Shown: positions 16,727 through 26,144, counted from the stretch's first letter. The stretch is DNA of 56,411 nucleotides from Clostridium sp. CAG:793 (GCA_000433915.1 HF993633.1:1-56411), one strand, 5' to 3'. Translations and numbers: made by a program. The notes: a model not told the origin generated them from the letters alone.

Positions 16727-18685
16727 ATGGAAGATCTAGTAGAAAGTATATTGGATTATATTCGTGCAGACTATACTGATTATGCAATAATGATTAATGG
16801 TGAATGGGGAAGCGGAAAAACTTATTTCTGGAATAATAAAATAAGAAATAAAATAGAATCAATGCAAGTTAATGGAAAGAAATTAACTACAATCTATATG
16901 TCTTTATATGGAATATCAAATTTGGAAGAAATTTCGAAGAAAATATTCATAGAGACAACACAACTAATGGACAAGAATTTGAAAAAATATATGAATTACA
17001 ATGAACAAACAACAATACCTGAATATGCGAAAACAGGTTTAGACATGGCGAATTTCTTTGGAGTTACTCAAAATGGAGACAAGATTGATTATGAAAAATT
17101 CTTTTCTACTGATGATAAGGTATTATGCTTTGATGACCTAGAAAGAGCTAATGTAGACGTTATAGATATATTAGGATATATTAATAACTTTGTTGAACAT
17201 GATCATATAAAAACAATAATTATATGTAATGAAAAAGAATTATCTACAAAACTAAAAAGCAATAATATTGAAATGAAAACATTTATTGCAACATATTTAT
17301 TAGACAAAGAAAAGAAATTATTTGAAAATAATAAACCTATGGTAGAGAAAATTCAAGATACAATAGAAGATGTTTTCGATAAAGCGAATGATTATGAAAG
17401 AATAAAAGAAAAGCTTATAGGCGAGACATTTGAGTATCAACCGGAATTTACGTATATTATAAATGGTATATTAATGAGATATGAAAGATATCCGGAATTA
17501 ATACGATTCTTGAAATCTAACACCAGTCTTATAATATCTACTTTTGAAAAAAGTGGAACAAGAAATCTAAGAATATTGAAACATGCACTTGCTGATTTTA
17601 AGAAGATATTTGACATGGTTAATAAATCATATCCAAATACTAATAACCGTATATTACAAACAATGCTTATATTTACAATAGCTGTATCATTTGAAATAAA
17701 AGCTGGAAAGATAACTAAAGACAAATTTGTAAATATAGAAGATAATGAAGAATATAAATCAATGGTAGTATCATCAAGAGTATTTATGGATAATAGACAA
17801 TTTTATATTAAAGAATTTGATAATAACTATTATTATAATTTTAAAGCAGAATATAGATTCTTTAAATTTATTGAACTATTTGTCAGAACTAGAATATTTG
17901 ACATGAAGATCTTCAAGAGAGACATGGAAGAGATAGTAAATACTGTCGATACAGGTAATTTACCAGGGTATAAAAGACTGCTTACAGAAGAGTATTGGAA
18001 AATATCAGATGATGAATTTCCTAAGGTTATAGACGATGTACTTGATACTGTAAAAAACGGAAAAATAAGATTGGTTGATATAGTAAAACTTTATGCTTAT
18101 TTCATGTATTTTATAAAGAAAGATTTAATATCTTATGATGAAGATACAATAAAAAGTACATTTCTAAATGGAATGAATATAGCTTCAATAACTTCAGAAT
18201 ATTGTGATAATCCGGAAGAAGAACTTACAGCTGTATATGTTAAAGATGCAGACTTAGATATGGAAGATATAATAAAAAGATTTAATGAACTAAATGCTCA
18301 ATTAAAAGATAAGATGTATAAAGAAAAAGCTGAATCTGTATTTAAGAATATTCCAATGAAGATGGAAATCTTTTATGATAGATTTGATAAAGAGTGCATG
18401 GACATTCCAATATTCAAATATACAGATCCATATCAGATATTCCAGAGACTATCATGTGCAAGTAATGAAGATGTAGTAATAATAAAGGAAAAATTAATGA
18501 CAAGAATTAATAAAAATCCTGATTTATTATTAGAAGAAAAATCTAAAATGAATAAATTAAAACAAATAATAAATGATTATATAACAGACAAACCAATTAC
18601 TATAAAGACCGTTGTTTTAAGTGATTTTGCAAAAGCAATAGAAAAAGCACTTGAAAGTGTAAATGAAGAAAAAAGTGATATGTAA
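16727..18685 (+). CDS. KAP-type P-loop NTPase
   Basis: The 652-residue protein begins with a P-loop domain: Walker A GEWGSGKT (residues 25-32) and Walker B VLCFDDLERANVDV (about 132-145), followed by a sensor-like segment IKTIIICNEKELSTKLK. This order matches the KAP/P-loop NTPase fold family. The rest (about 200-650) is alpha-helical and unrecognised. No membrane helix is evident, so a soluble form is likely. Some KAP-type NTPases belong to phage-defence systems, but no partner gene is visible here, so no function is assigned. It starts 30 bp after comF with the site AAAGGAG, and ends before two hairpins. Confidence 0.8.
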   Translation: MEDLVESILDYIRADYTDYAIMINGEWGSGKTYFWNNKIRNKIESMQVNGKKLTTIYMSLYGISNLEEISKKIFIETTQLMDKNLKKYMNYNEQTTIPEYAKTGLDMANFFGVTQNGDKIDYEKFFSTDDKVLCFDDLERANVDVIDILGYINNFVEHDHIKTIIICNEKELSTKLKSNNIEMKTFIATYLLDKEKKLFENNKPMVEKIQDTIEDVFDKANDYERIKEKLIGETFEYQPEFTYIINGILMRYERYPELIRFLKSNTSLIISTFEKSGTRNLRILKHALADFKKIFDMVNKSYPNTNNRILQTMLIFTIAVSFEIKAGKITKDKFVNIEDNEEYKSMVVSSRVFMDNRQFYIKEFDNNYYYNFKAEYRFFKFIELFVRTRIFDMKIFKRDMEEIVNTVDTGNLPGYKRLLTEEYWKISDDEFPKVIDDVLDTVKNGKIRLVDIVKLYAYFMYFIKKDLISYDEDTIKSTFLNGMNIASITSEYCDNPEEELTAVYVKDADLDMEDIIKRFNELNAQLKDKMYKEKAESVFKNIPMKMEIFYDRFDKECMDIPIFKYTDPYQIFQRLSCASNEDVVIIKEKLMTRINKNPDLLLEEKSKMNKLKQIINDYITDKPITIKTVVLSDFAKAIEKALESVNEEKSDM

Positions 18686-18693
18686 AATTAGAC

Positions 18694-18736
18694 TTTCGTT
18701 TGAGATGTCAATATGTATTGATGTCTCAAACGAAAA
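18694..18736 (+). terminator. long hairpin after the KAP NTPase gene
   Basis: The perfect 12-bp stem TTTCGTTTGAGA (from 18695) / TCTCAAACGAAA (18724-18735) has a further inner pairing GTCAAT/ATTGAT. The tail is A/T-rich but not a clean T run, so it may act with the next hairpin. Confidence 0.5.
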
Positions 18737-18746
18737 TTTATTTATT

Positions 18747-18776
18747 GAAATTCCTAGAAAGAGGAATTTTTTTTTG
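18747..18776 (+). terminator. terminator before spoVT
   Basis: The stem AAATTCCT (18748-18755) / AGGAATTT (18762-18769) is followed by a long T run to 18775. Confidence 0.8.
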
Positions 18777-18805
18777 CATAAAAATTCATATTATGTTACA
18801 TAATA
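18776..18805 (+). promoter_or_regulatory. sigma-G/F-type promoter of spoVT
   Basis: GCATA (18776-18780) and CATAATA (18799-18805) are 18 bp apart and match the Bacillus forespore consensus GHATR / CATNHTA at every position. In B. subtilis spoVT is sigma-G dependent, so position and knowledge agree. Confidence 0.7.
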
Positions 18806-18877
18806 ACAATATAAAAAGAAAAAATTGGTTTATAGGTAAAACCACAAAACCTAAATATATGATAAGGGAAAAATAAA

Positions 18878-19426
18878 ATGAAAGCAACAGGAGTAGTGAG
18901 AAGAATAGACGACCTAGGAAGAATAGTTATACCAAAGGAAATAAGGAAAACATTAAGGATAAAAGAAGGAAGCCCGCTTGAAATTTTTACAGAAAAAGAC
19001 GGAGATATTATACTAAGAAAGTATTCTCCAATAGGAGAACTTGCTAATTTCTCAGCAGAGTATGCAGACAGTATATCAAAAGTTACAAACCAGATAACAA
19101 TAGTAACAGATAAAGATTCAGTAATAGTAGTATCAGGATGTTTAAAGAAAGACTTTTTAGAGCAAAGCATTAGTCAAGAACTTGAAAAAATAATGGACAA
19201 AAGAGAAATGTATAATAGTGAGAACGAGGGAATAATACCAATTACTTTTAAAGGAAATAAAGAAAAAGAACAAAAATCTCAGGTAATAGCACCAATAATA
19301 TCAGATAGTGAGATAATTGGTAGCATAATTCTGCTTGCAAAAGAAAATGGGACAAAATTTGGGCAATCTGAAGAGCAACTTCTGAAAGTTGCTGCAAGTT
19401 TCTTAGGAAATCAAATGGAAATATAA
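18878..19426 (+). CDS. spoVT: stage V sporulation transcription factor SpoVT
   Basis: SpoVT is a forespore DNA-binding regulator. The 182 residues contain an N-terminal AbrB swapped-hairpin domain (MKATGVVRRIDDLGRIVIPK; EIRKTLRIKEGSPLEI, about 1-50) and a C-terminal GAF-like domain (about 55-182, ending GSIILLAKENG...EEQLLKVAASFLGNQ). The length matches SpoVT rather than the shorter AbrB. A sigma-G-type promoter lies upstream, and a perfect hairpin terminator follows, so it is a single-gene unit. Confidence 0.95.
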   Translation: MKATGVVRRIDDLGRIVIPKEIRKTLRIKEGSPLEIFTEKDGDIILRKYSPIGELANFSAEYADSISKVTNQITIVTDKDSVIVVSGCLKKDFLEQSISQELEKIMDKREMYNSENEGIIPITFKGNKEKEQKSQVIAPIISDSEIIGSIILLAKENGTKFGQSEEQLLKVAASFLGNQMEI

Positions 19427-19459
19427 GATTAATTTAACAAAATCAGTACAAAATATAGT

Positions 19460-19501
19460 AAATGTCTAACAAATATGATATAATTTGTTAGACATTTTTA
19501 T
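19460..19501 (+). terminator. terminator after spoVT
   Basis: The perfect 15-bp stem AAATGTCTAACAAAT (19460-19474) / ATTTGTTAGACATTT (19483-19497) is followed by a short T run. Confidence 0.85.
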
Positions 19502-19530
19502 TTGTATATAGATACGGAAAGGAATTTTAT

Positions 19531-21126
19531 ATGAACAAATTTTATATTACTACTCCAATATATTATCCCAGTGGAAAATTTCATATTGGAACATCATATA
19601 CAGAAGTATTGGCAGATAGCTTAAAAAAGTATCATAAATTAAAAAGAGAAGATTGTTTCATGCTTACAGGAGTTGATGAGCATGGACAAAAAATAGAGAA
19701 TAAAGCAGTAGAAGCGGGAATGCAACCTAAAGAATATGTTGATATTCAAGCAAAAGCAGCCATAGAATTGTGGAAAACAATGAAAATAGATTATGATAAA
19801 TTCATAAGAACAACAGATGAATATCATGTTATTGCTGTTCAAAAGATATTTGAGAGATTTTTAAAACAAGGTGATATTTATAAAGGTGAATATGAAGGTT
19901 GGTATTGTGAACCTTGTGAAAGCTATTTTACTGAAACACAATTAGTTGATGGAAAATGTCCTGATTGTGGAAGAGAAGTAAAGAAGATGAAAGAAGAAGC
20001 ATATTTCTTTAATATGAAAAAATATGCTCCAAGATTAATTAAATACTATGAAGACCATCCTGATTTTATTAAGCCTGCATTTAGAAAAAATGAAATGATT
20101 AATAATTTCTTAAAACCAGGACTAGAAGATTTATGCGTTACAAGAACATCTTTTAAGTGGGGAATACAAGTGCCAAGTGATCCAAAGCATGTTATATATG
20201 TATGGCTAGATGCACTTACAAACTATTTAACTGCTTTAGGATATACATCAGATGATGAAACTTTATTTAATAAATATTGGCCAGCAGATTGCCAAGTAGT
20301 TGGTAAAGATATAGCAAGATTCCATTTAATATATTGGCCAATTTTCTTAATGGCACTTGATTTGCCTATTCCTAAAACAATAGTTGTACATAATTGGATT
20401 ACAATGAAAGATGGAAAAATGTCTAAATCAAAAGGAAATGTTATATATCCAGAACAATTAATTAAAAGATATGGATTAGATGCTACTAAATATTTCTTAT
20501 TAAGAGAAATGCCAATAGCAACAGATGGATTGTTTACACCCGAAAACTTTGTACAAAGATATAATTTTGACTTGTGCAATGATTTAAGCAATTTATTAAA
20601 TAGAACAGTATCAATGATAAATAAATATTACGAGGGAAATGTTCCTGAATATAATGGAACTCAAAATGATGTTGATGATGAATTTGAAAAAGCAGGAGAA
20701 AATGTAATTTCAGAATTTGAAGAAAAGATGAATGAATATGAGATATCTAATGCACTTCAAACAATATGGTCATATATAGCAAGAACTAATAAATATATTG
20801 ATGAAACAGCTCCATGGTCATTGGCTAAGGTAGTAGAAGGAGAAAGCGAAGACGAAAAGGAAGTAAAGCAAGAGAAATTAAAATCAGCAATGTATCACTT
20901 AGTTGCTAGTTTAAAAGAGATAGCTATATTAATACGTCCATTTTTAAATGAAACATCAAATGAGATATTAAGACAATTAGGAATTGACAACAATGTACAA
21001 TGGGATGATTTAAAATTGTATAAAAATATAAAAGGCATTCATGTGATTGAAAAAGGTGAACCTATATTTATGAGATTAAACGCAGAAGAGGAAATTGATT
21101 ACATAAAGAATTTAATGACAAAATAA
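19531..21126 (+). CDS. metG: methionine-tRNA ligase
   Basis: This class I synthetase charges tRNA-Met. Seen: an HIGH-type motif FHIGTSYTEVLADS near the N-terminus, a zinc knuckle with cysteines CEPC (about 126-129) and CPDC (about 146-149), the KMSKS loop (296-300, in KDGKMSKSKGNVI) and a helical anticodon-binding domain (about 360-525). At 531 residues it lacks the C-terminal EMAP-like tRNA-binding dimerisation domain that longer MetG forms carry. The start follows GGAAAGGA. Confidence 0.97.
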   Translation: MNKFYITTPIYYPSGKFHIGTSYTEVLADSLKKYHKLKREDCFMLTGVDEHGQKIENKAVEAGMQPKEYVDIQAKAAIELWKTMKIDYDKFIRTTDEYHVIAVQKIFERFLKQGDIYKGEYEGWYCEPCESYFTETQLVDGKCPDCGREVKKMKEEAYFFNMKKYAPRLIKYYEDHPDFIKPAFRKNEMINNFLKPGLEDLCVTRTSFKWGIQVPSDPKHVIYVWLDALTNYLTALGYTSDDETLFNKYWPADCQVVGKDIARFHLIYWPIFLMALDLPIPKTIVVHNWITMKDGKMSKSKGNVIYPEQLIKRYGLDATKYFLLREMPIATDGLFTPENFVQRYNFDLCNDLSNLLNRTVSMINKYYEGNVPEYNGTQNDVDDEFEKAGENVISEFEEKMNEYEISNALQTIWSYIARTNKYIDETAPWSLAKVVEGESEDEKEVKQEKLKSAMYHLVASLKEIAILIRPFLNETSNEILRQLGIDNNVQWDDLKLYKNIKGIHVIEKGEPIFMRLNAEEEIDYIKNLMTK

Positions 21127-21185
21127 TGAGAAATAAGATATGAAATACTAATGACAGAGAATATTAAGAAAAAAGGAAATATGCA

Positions 21186-23921
21186 ATGAGAAGAAAAGAA
21201 ATTATCAAGTCAGCATGGGATTTAATATCTTATGGAATGCAACAAGCTGGAATGAGCCAGAGTGAGATTGAAGAATATTTACATAATAATCAAAAAGATA
21301 TAAGTAATTTTATAGAAAAAAAGTTTTCTAAGTATAAAACAAAAAAAGATGTAATGGCGGAAGCACTAGAGTCTATATCAGAAATAGCAAAAACTAATGA
21401 AAGTATTGATGATGTAATTAAGGAATATGAAAAATTAGGTTTCAATAACAAAGAAATAGCTACTCTAAAAAAGGAGTTCATTAGAGCAAGAGTAGAAGAT
21501 AGAGTTGTAAGATTATATACAGATGAAATGCTTGATGATGAGATGAAGATAAGATGCAGGAATTATAAGAATAATCATCATGAAATACGTGATATAGCCA
21601 GAGCTAAAGAAGCAAAAATACGAAATTTATTAGAGCAAGGAAATACACCAGAGGAAATTGCATCAGATAGAGAGCTTAATGTGTGCATAGAAGGTGTATC
21701 TGCAATATACAAGCAAATATATGAAAAAAAGCAAGCAGAAGAAGCTAAAAGAGTAAAGGCTGAGAAGGCCGAAGAAACTAAAAGAATAAAAGCTGAGAAG
21801 GCAGAGGAAGCTAAAAAAATAAGAGCTGCAAAGGCCGAAGAAACTAAAAGAGTAAGAGCTGAGAAGGCGGAGGAAGCTAGAAGAGTAAGAGCTGCAAGAA
21901 GTAAATTGGCGAAACCAGTAGCTATAAAAAGCGTAACAGAGGAGCAATTAAAATCCGTAAGAGACAGAGCGATAGCAGGTGAAAATGTAGAAGATATAGT
22001 AGCAGAATATGCAAAGCAAGGATATACAAAAAGGGCTATATCTCACTTAAGAACTGCATTTAATAATGCACAATTAGAAAATAAAATTGTGAGATTGTAT
22101 ACAGATGAAATGCTAGGAGAAGACTTAAGCCAAAAGTGTACAAAATATAAATATAAAAATGCAGAAGTAGGTAGAATTGCTAGAGAAAAGAAAAAGAAAA
22201 TACAAAGTTTATTAAGTCGAGGCAAAGCTCCAGAAGAAATTGCAGCAGATGAAGAGCTAGATGTGTGTATTGAAGGAGTACTTGCAATACAGAAGGAAAT
22301 AGAAGCTAGGAAGGCTAAGCGAAAAGTAGCAAGAGAACAGAAAAAGAAAGCTGCAACCATAAAACTAACAGATGAAGAAATAGATTCTATAATAGTTAGA
22401 GTAAAAGAAGGCGAAAAATTAGAGGATCTAGTTTCAGAATATCAAAGTTTAGGATATAGCAAAAAAGACATATATAGAATTAGACAAACATTTGACAGAG
22501 CTAAGAAGGAGATTATAATTGAAAGACTATATCCAGAAGAAATGCTTAGCGATGAAATGAGAGAACAATGCAGAAATTATAAGAGAAATCATCCTGAAAT
22601 AACTAAAATTGCAAAAGCAAAAAGAACAGAAGTACAAAGTTTATTAAAACAAGGAAAGACTCCTGAAGAGATTGCAGAAGATGAAGAAATTAACGTATGC
22701 ATTGAAGGCGTATTGGCGATAGAAGAAAAGCTAAAAGAAAGAAAAGAAAAACAAGTAGAGTATAAGAAAAGACAAAAAATAAAAAAGAAACAAAAAGAAG
22801 AAATGGCAAGGAAGGCAAGAAAAAAAGCAAGAGAAGAGAAAATAAAAGAAGATGAAAGCAAAAGAGAACTAGAGGCTGCAGCTATTGCAGAAATGGAAAA
22901 GTGTATTGCTGAACATAAAGAAAAAAGAAAAGAACATAAAGCTAGTAAAAAAGAAAAGAAAATAGTAGTGTCATCAAATTCTGGATATAACAGAATGAAT
23001 ATTCTAAGACAAAGAATAGAAGCTGAAATGAGAAAAGGTCAAAGCCGAAAAGAAGAAGAAGAGAAAGCTACAAATCAAGTTTTAGCTGAATTAGATGAAA
23101 ATACTAAAACAATGGAAACAATACTTACTAATATGCTAAAAGTAAGAGGTAATAAAATATTAGGTAGATATAAAGGAATGTTCATAAGCTGTGCCGAAAA
23201 AGCGATTGATGGTGTAACGACAGAAGAAGACCTGAAAAGAGTAAAAGACCTTATAAGAAAATTTGAATCAAGTGAAAGTGTAAGACAGTATGAGACTACA
23301 ATTGTAACAAGCAAATTGTATAGAAAAGAGGGAGAATTTAGGGCAAATAAAGCTGGAAGCTCAAAATTTGCTAAAGATGTAATTGATATTGCAAATGGAA
23401 TTGCTCAAGGAAATATAGATGTAGCAGAAGCAAAAAAGAGATTACAAGGAAGAGATTCTCAACTAAGAGCATATATGGCTCAAGAAATTCCAGAAAGAGT
23501 ATTGTCATCAGATGTTATGAGAATAAGAGATAACTTAAGAGAAATAACAGGAGATGATGAAAATACATATTTGATACTAGCACGAATATGCATGAGTGGA
23601 GAAAATTATGATACTGTAACAGAGCTATCAAGAGACTATATACAAAATGGTAAAGATGAAAGCACTAAATATGATGCTAAGAGAATGATAAAACAAGCAG
23701 AACAAGGAAGAAAATATAGTGAAATATCAAAATCAATACAGACCGCTTTGGCTACAGAAAGCAAAGATATTTCGTATGAAAATAAAACTTATGAGTTAAT
23801 TCAGGATAAAATTCATCAGTATGATTTAGATCCAAGCAAAATTGTTTTAGGAATACGACCAGATGGAATAAAAATAACACTTGAAAAAATAATGATTAGA
23901 GAATATAACAGAAATAAATGA
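21186..23921 (+). CDS. large repeat and coiled-coil protein of unknown function
   Basis: I do not recognise this 911-residue, highly charged, helical protein. It contains three related modules at about residues 74-180, 265-370 and 407-516. Each has a helix-turn-helix-like start ([IL]xxxVxEYxxxGYxxKxI), then VRLYTDEML...CRNYK and [TA]PEEIAxDxELxVCIEGVxAI. Between modules 1 and 2 lie five 11-residue repeats of the type EEAKRVKAEKA (185-239), predicted to form a hendecad coiled coil. A Lys/Glu-rich coiled coil follows module 3 (about 517-610), and a distinct globular domain forms residues about 615-911. No signal peptide or membrane helix is seen. It starts 60 bp after metG and ends at a bidirectional terminator. 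Confidence 0.8.
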   Translation: MRRKEIIKSAWDLISYGMQQAGMSQSEIEEYLHNNQKDISNFIEKKFSKYKTKKDVMAEALESISEIAKTNESIDDVIKEYEKLGFNNKEIATLKKEFIRARVEDRVVRLYTDEMLDDEMKIRCRNYKNNHHEIRDIARAKEAKIRNLLEQGNTPEEIASDRELNVCIEGVSAIYKQIYEKKQAEEAKRVKAEKAEETKRIKAEKAEEAKKIRAAKAEETKRVRAEKAEEARRVRAARSKLAKPVAIKSVTEEQLKSVRDRAIAGENVEDIVAEYAKQGYTKRAISHLRTAFNNAQLENKIVRLYTDEMLGEDLSQKCTKYKYKNAEVGRIAREKKKKIQSLLSRGKAPEEIAADEELDVCIEGVLAIQKEIEARKAKRKVAREQKKKAATIKLTDEEIDSIIVRVKEGEKLEDLVSEYQSLGYSKKDIYRIRQTFDRAKKEIIIERLYPEEMLSDEMREQCRNYKRNHPEITKIAKAKRTEVQSLLKQGKTPEEIAEDEEINVCIEGVLAIEEKLKERKEKQVEYKKRQKIKKKQKEEMARKARKKAREEKIKEDESKRELEAAAIAEMEKCIAEHKEKRKEHKASKKEKKIVVSSNSGYNRMNILRQRIEAEMRKGQSRKEEEEKATNQVLAELDENTKTMETILTNMLKVRGNKILGRYKGMFISCAEKAIDGVTTEEDLKRVKDLIRKFESSESVRQYETTIVTSKLYRKEGEFRANKAGSSKFAKDVIDIANGIAQGNIDVAEAKKRLQGRDSQLRAYMAQEIPERVLSSDVMRIRDNLREITGDDENTYLILARICMSGENYDTVTELSRDYIQNGKDESTKYDAKRMIKQAEQGRKYSEISKSIQTALATESKDISYENKTYELIQDKIHQYDLDPSKIVLGIRPDGIKITLEKIMIREYNRNK
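21738..21902 (+). repeat. five tandem 33-bp (11-codon) repeats
   Basis: The repeat encodes EE[AT]KR[VI][KR]AEKA units with small changes, within the 911-residue protein. Bases are conserved as well as residues (gctgagaaggc recurs), so recent repeat expansion or contraction is plausible. Confidence 0.8.
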
Positions 23922-23931
23922 GAATAAAACG

Positions 23932-23971
23932 AAAACTTCTTATCAAATATAAAACAGATAAGAAGTTTTTT
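23932..23971. terminator. bidirectional terminator between the repeat-protein gene and spoVAE
   Basis: The stem AAAACTTCTTATC (23932-23944) / GATAAGAAGTTTT (23957-23969) has a T run on the plus side and A's before the stem, giving T's on the minus side. It serves the two convergent genes. Confidence 0.85.
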
Positions 23972-23973
23972 AT

Positions 23974-24360
23974 TTATTGTTTTTTTAATTTAGGTTTAGC
24001 TACAAGTGATGCAATATATCCGAAGAAAACGGCAGCTGCTATTCCACCAGCAGAGGCTTTAACACCTCCTGTGAAAGCACCGAGCAGACCAGTTTCTTTG
24101 ACTGCATCAATAGCACCTTTAGCGAGGTTTGCACCGAATCCTGTAAGAGGTACAGTAGCTCCACATCCTGCAAAATCAATTAAATATTGATATATACCAA
24201 GTCCACCAAGAATTGCTCCAACTGTAACGTATGCAACTAAGACTCTTGCAGGAGTAAGTTTAGTTTTATCTATTAAAATTTGACCAATAACACAGAGAAT
24301 GCCGCCGACAATAAAGCAATTTAGTACAGTCATCCAGTTAATACTTTGAAAAAAATCCAT
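23974..24360 (-). CDS. spoVAE: stage V sporulation protein AE
   Basis: SpoVAE is a membrane component of the SpoVA channel that moves Ca-dipicolinate into the forespore and out during germination. The 128 residues form several helices; the conserved region DFAGCGATVPLTGFGANLAK and the segment FTGGVKASAGGIAAAVFFGY are family hallmarks. It is last in the spoVAC-spoVAD-spoVAE order on the minus strand, 18 bp after spoVAD, and is followed by a terminator. Confidence 0.95.
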   Translation of the reverse strand: MDFFQSINWMTVLNCFIVGGILCVIGQILIDKTKLTPARVLVAYVTVGAILGGLGIYQYLIDFAGCGATVPLTGFGANLAKGAIDAVKETGLLGAFTGGVKASAGGIAAAVFFGYIASLVAKPKLKKQ

Positions 24361-24378
24361 TATACACTCCTTTCTTAG

Positions 24379-25383
24379 TTAAAATTCGATTGAAACAGCA
24401 TGAGCAATACCGGGGATAGATTCACCTTGTTGGCTTGTGGTTGAATTCATTAAAGCTCCAGTTGCTACTAATAATAGTTTCTTTATTTTTTGTTCTTTCA
24501 TTAATTTAAATAGATAGCCAGAGAAAACAGTAGCAATGCATGCACAACCACTACCACCGCTGTGTGTATCTTGTTTCTTTTGATTAAACATTAAAACTCC
24601 ACAATCATTATATCTGGTGCTAATATCATATCCATTTTTCTTGCATAAATCATTTAGTATATCTTTTCCGATGTAGCCGAGGTCACCAGTTATAATTGCA
24701 TCATAATAATCTGGAGTTCTACCAGTATCTTCGAAATGAGTGCAAATAGTAGAAAGTGCTGCTGGTGCCATAGCAGCCCCCATATTATTAGCATCTTTAA
24801 TTCCAAGGTCTACGATTACTCCTGGTGTAATATGTGTAATACGAGGGCCGTTTCCTTGCTTAGAGAGTATAGCCGCACCAGAACCGGTTACCGTCCACTG
24901 ACTAGTTGGAGTACGTTGATTTCCAAGTTCAAGAGGAAATCTGAATTGCTTTTCAGCACTGCAAAAATGGCTTGAAGTAGCACATAGAACATTATTACAA
25001 GCACCACTATCCATGAAAACAGATCCAATACATAAGCCTTCTACAAAAGTAGAACAAGCACCAAATAATCCAAAGAAAGGCATATTACTATCTCTCATAG
25101 CAAAACTAGAAGAAATACATTGATTTAATAAGTCACCAGCAAACACATAGTCAATGTCTTTTCCAGCGACACCTGATTTTTCTAAAACAGTATTAACAGT
25201 TTCTTTGACAAATTTACTTTCAGCCTTTTCCCAAGAATCTTCGCCCCAGAATTCATCTTCTATGCATTTATCAAAATATTCTGCAAGAGGGCCATTTGAT
25301 TCTTTAGGACCAACAATGGCAGCCGTTTCAAGTATTGTTGGAGGAGTAGTAAGTTGCAAAGTATGTTTTCCTAATTTATTCAT
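24379..25383 (-). CDS. spoVAD: stage V sporulation protein AD
   Basis: SpoVAD is a soluble, thiolase-fold protein of the SpoVA complex that binds dipicolinic acid. The 334 residues include FGLFGACSTFVEGLCIGSVF (thiolase-like nucleophile region), CATSSHFCSAEKQFRFPLE, the TSQWTVTGSGAA stretch, and a C-terminal LLVATGALMNSTTSQQGESI. The length is normal. It lies between spoVAC and spoVAE in the usual order. Confidence 0.97.
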   Translation of the reverse strand: MNKLGKHTLQLTTPPTILETAAIVGPKESNGPLAEYFDKCIEDEFWGEDSWEKAESKFVKETVNTVLEKSGVAGKDIDYVFAGDLLNQCISSSFAMRDSNMPFFGLFGACSTFVEGLCIGSVFMDSGACNNVLCATSSHFCSAEKQFRFPLELGNQRTPTSQWTVTGSGAAILSKQGNGPRITHITPGVIVDLGIKDANNMGAAMAPAALSTICTHFEDTGRTPDYYDAIITGDLGYIGKDILNDLCKKNGYDISTRYNDCGVLMFNQKKQDTHSGGSGCACIATVFSGYLFKLMKEQKIKKLLLVATGALMNSTTSQQGESIPGIAHAVSIEF

Positions 25384-25408
25384 TTAATAAACACTCCTTA
25401 AATAAAAT

Positions 25409-25852
25409 TTACATTAATAAACAAGCAATGATTCCAATAATAACAGAGCTTGATATACCATATACAAGAACAGGGCCAGCAACTGTAAACATTTTTGCTC
25501 CAACTCCCATAATATAGCCCTCAGATTTATATTCCATTGCTGGAGCAACTATTGAATTAGCAAAACCTGTGATAGGTATAAGAGAACCTGCACCAGCGAA
25601 TTTGCCGATTCTATTAAATACATTTATAGCACTCAAAAATATAGCAATACCAATTAAACTAATTGATACAATCGTAGAGCATGATGTTTGATCAAGACCT
25701 TTGTATTTGCAATAGAAAAATATAAATTGTCCTATAGTACAAATTAATCCACCAACCCAAAAAGCATTAAAACAATCTTTTAATATTGGAGAGTTAGGTG
25801 ATTTTTTGTTCACATATTTGCTGTATTCTTTTGGTGTTTCTGTTGGATTCAT
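25409..25852 (-). CDS. spoVAC: stage V sporulation protein AC
   Basis: SpoVAC is a mechanosensitive membrane part of the SpoVA channel. The 147 residues have a hydrophilic N-terminus (PTETPKEYSKYVNKKSPNSP) and about four helices; DCFNAFWVGGLICTIGQFIF and FAGAGSLIPITGFANSIVAP are typical. The start ATG follows AAAGGAAAC on the minus strand. It lies 54 bp after the dodecin gene, with no clear terminator between them, so they may share a transcript. Confidence 0.95.
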   Translation of the reverse strand: MNPTETPKEYSKYVNKKSPNSPILKDCFNAFWVGGLICTIGQFIFFYCKYKGLDQTSCSTIVSISLIGIAIFLSAINVFNRIGKFAGAGSLIPITGFANSIVAPAMEYKSEGYIMGVGAKMFTVAGPVLVYGISSSVIIGIIACLLM

Positions 25853-25906
25853 AATAAAAAGTTTCCTTTACAAAATTTAAGTTTTATTAGGGTAAGCTTA
25901 TAAACC

Positions 25907-26116
25907 TTATCTATCTTTATCAACTAAAAAAGCTACATCAAGATCCACATAATATTCGATAAGCTTATTTACAGAGATTTTGGCTCTTTGATCAAGAATT
26001 TTGATAGAAGTAATGTTACTGATAGTTTTAGCAACTTCATTGACAGTTTGAATTATAGCATCTTTCCACGAAACATTAGAAGTTCCAGTCACATGTATAT
26101 GTTTTTCAATTCCCAT
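25907..26116 (-). CDS. dodecin family flavin-binding protein
   Basis: Dodecins are small dodecameric proteins that store or buffer flavins. The 69 residues fit the family: HIHVTGTSNVSWKDAIIQTV matches the VxGTSxxSWxxAI signature, and IKILDQRAKI and IEYYVDLDVAFLVD match its strands. The start follows AGGAGGT on the minus strand. It is first in a minus-strand run with spoVAC-spoVAD-spoVAE, and a sigma-G-like promoter lies just upstream, so it may be made in the forespore. The usual tryptophan of the core flavin site is not obvious. Confidence 0.88.
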   Translation of the reverse strand: MGIEKHIHVTGTSNVSWKDAIIQTVNEVAKTISNITSIKILDQRAKISVNKLIEYYVDLDVAFLVDKDR

Positions 26117-26144
26117 AAAAATACCTCCTAAAAATATTTATAGT

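Noticed and set aside
21663..21947. Minus-strand serine/phenylalanine-rich open frame
   Set aside because: It mirrors the hendecad repeats of the 911-residue protein; repetitive coding DNA gives long false frames.
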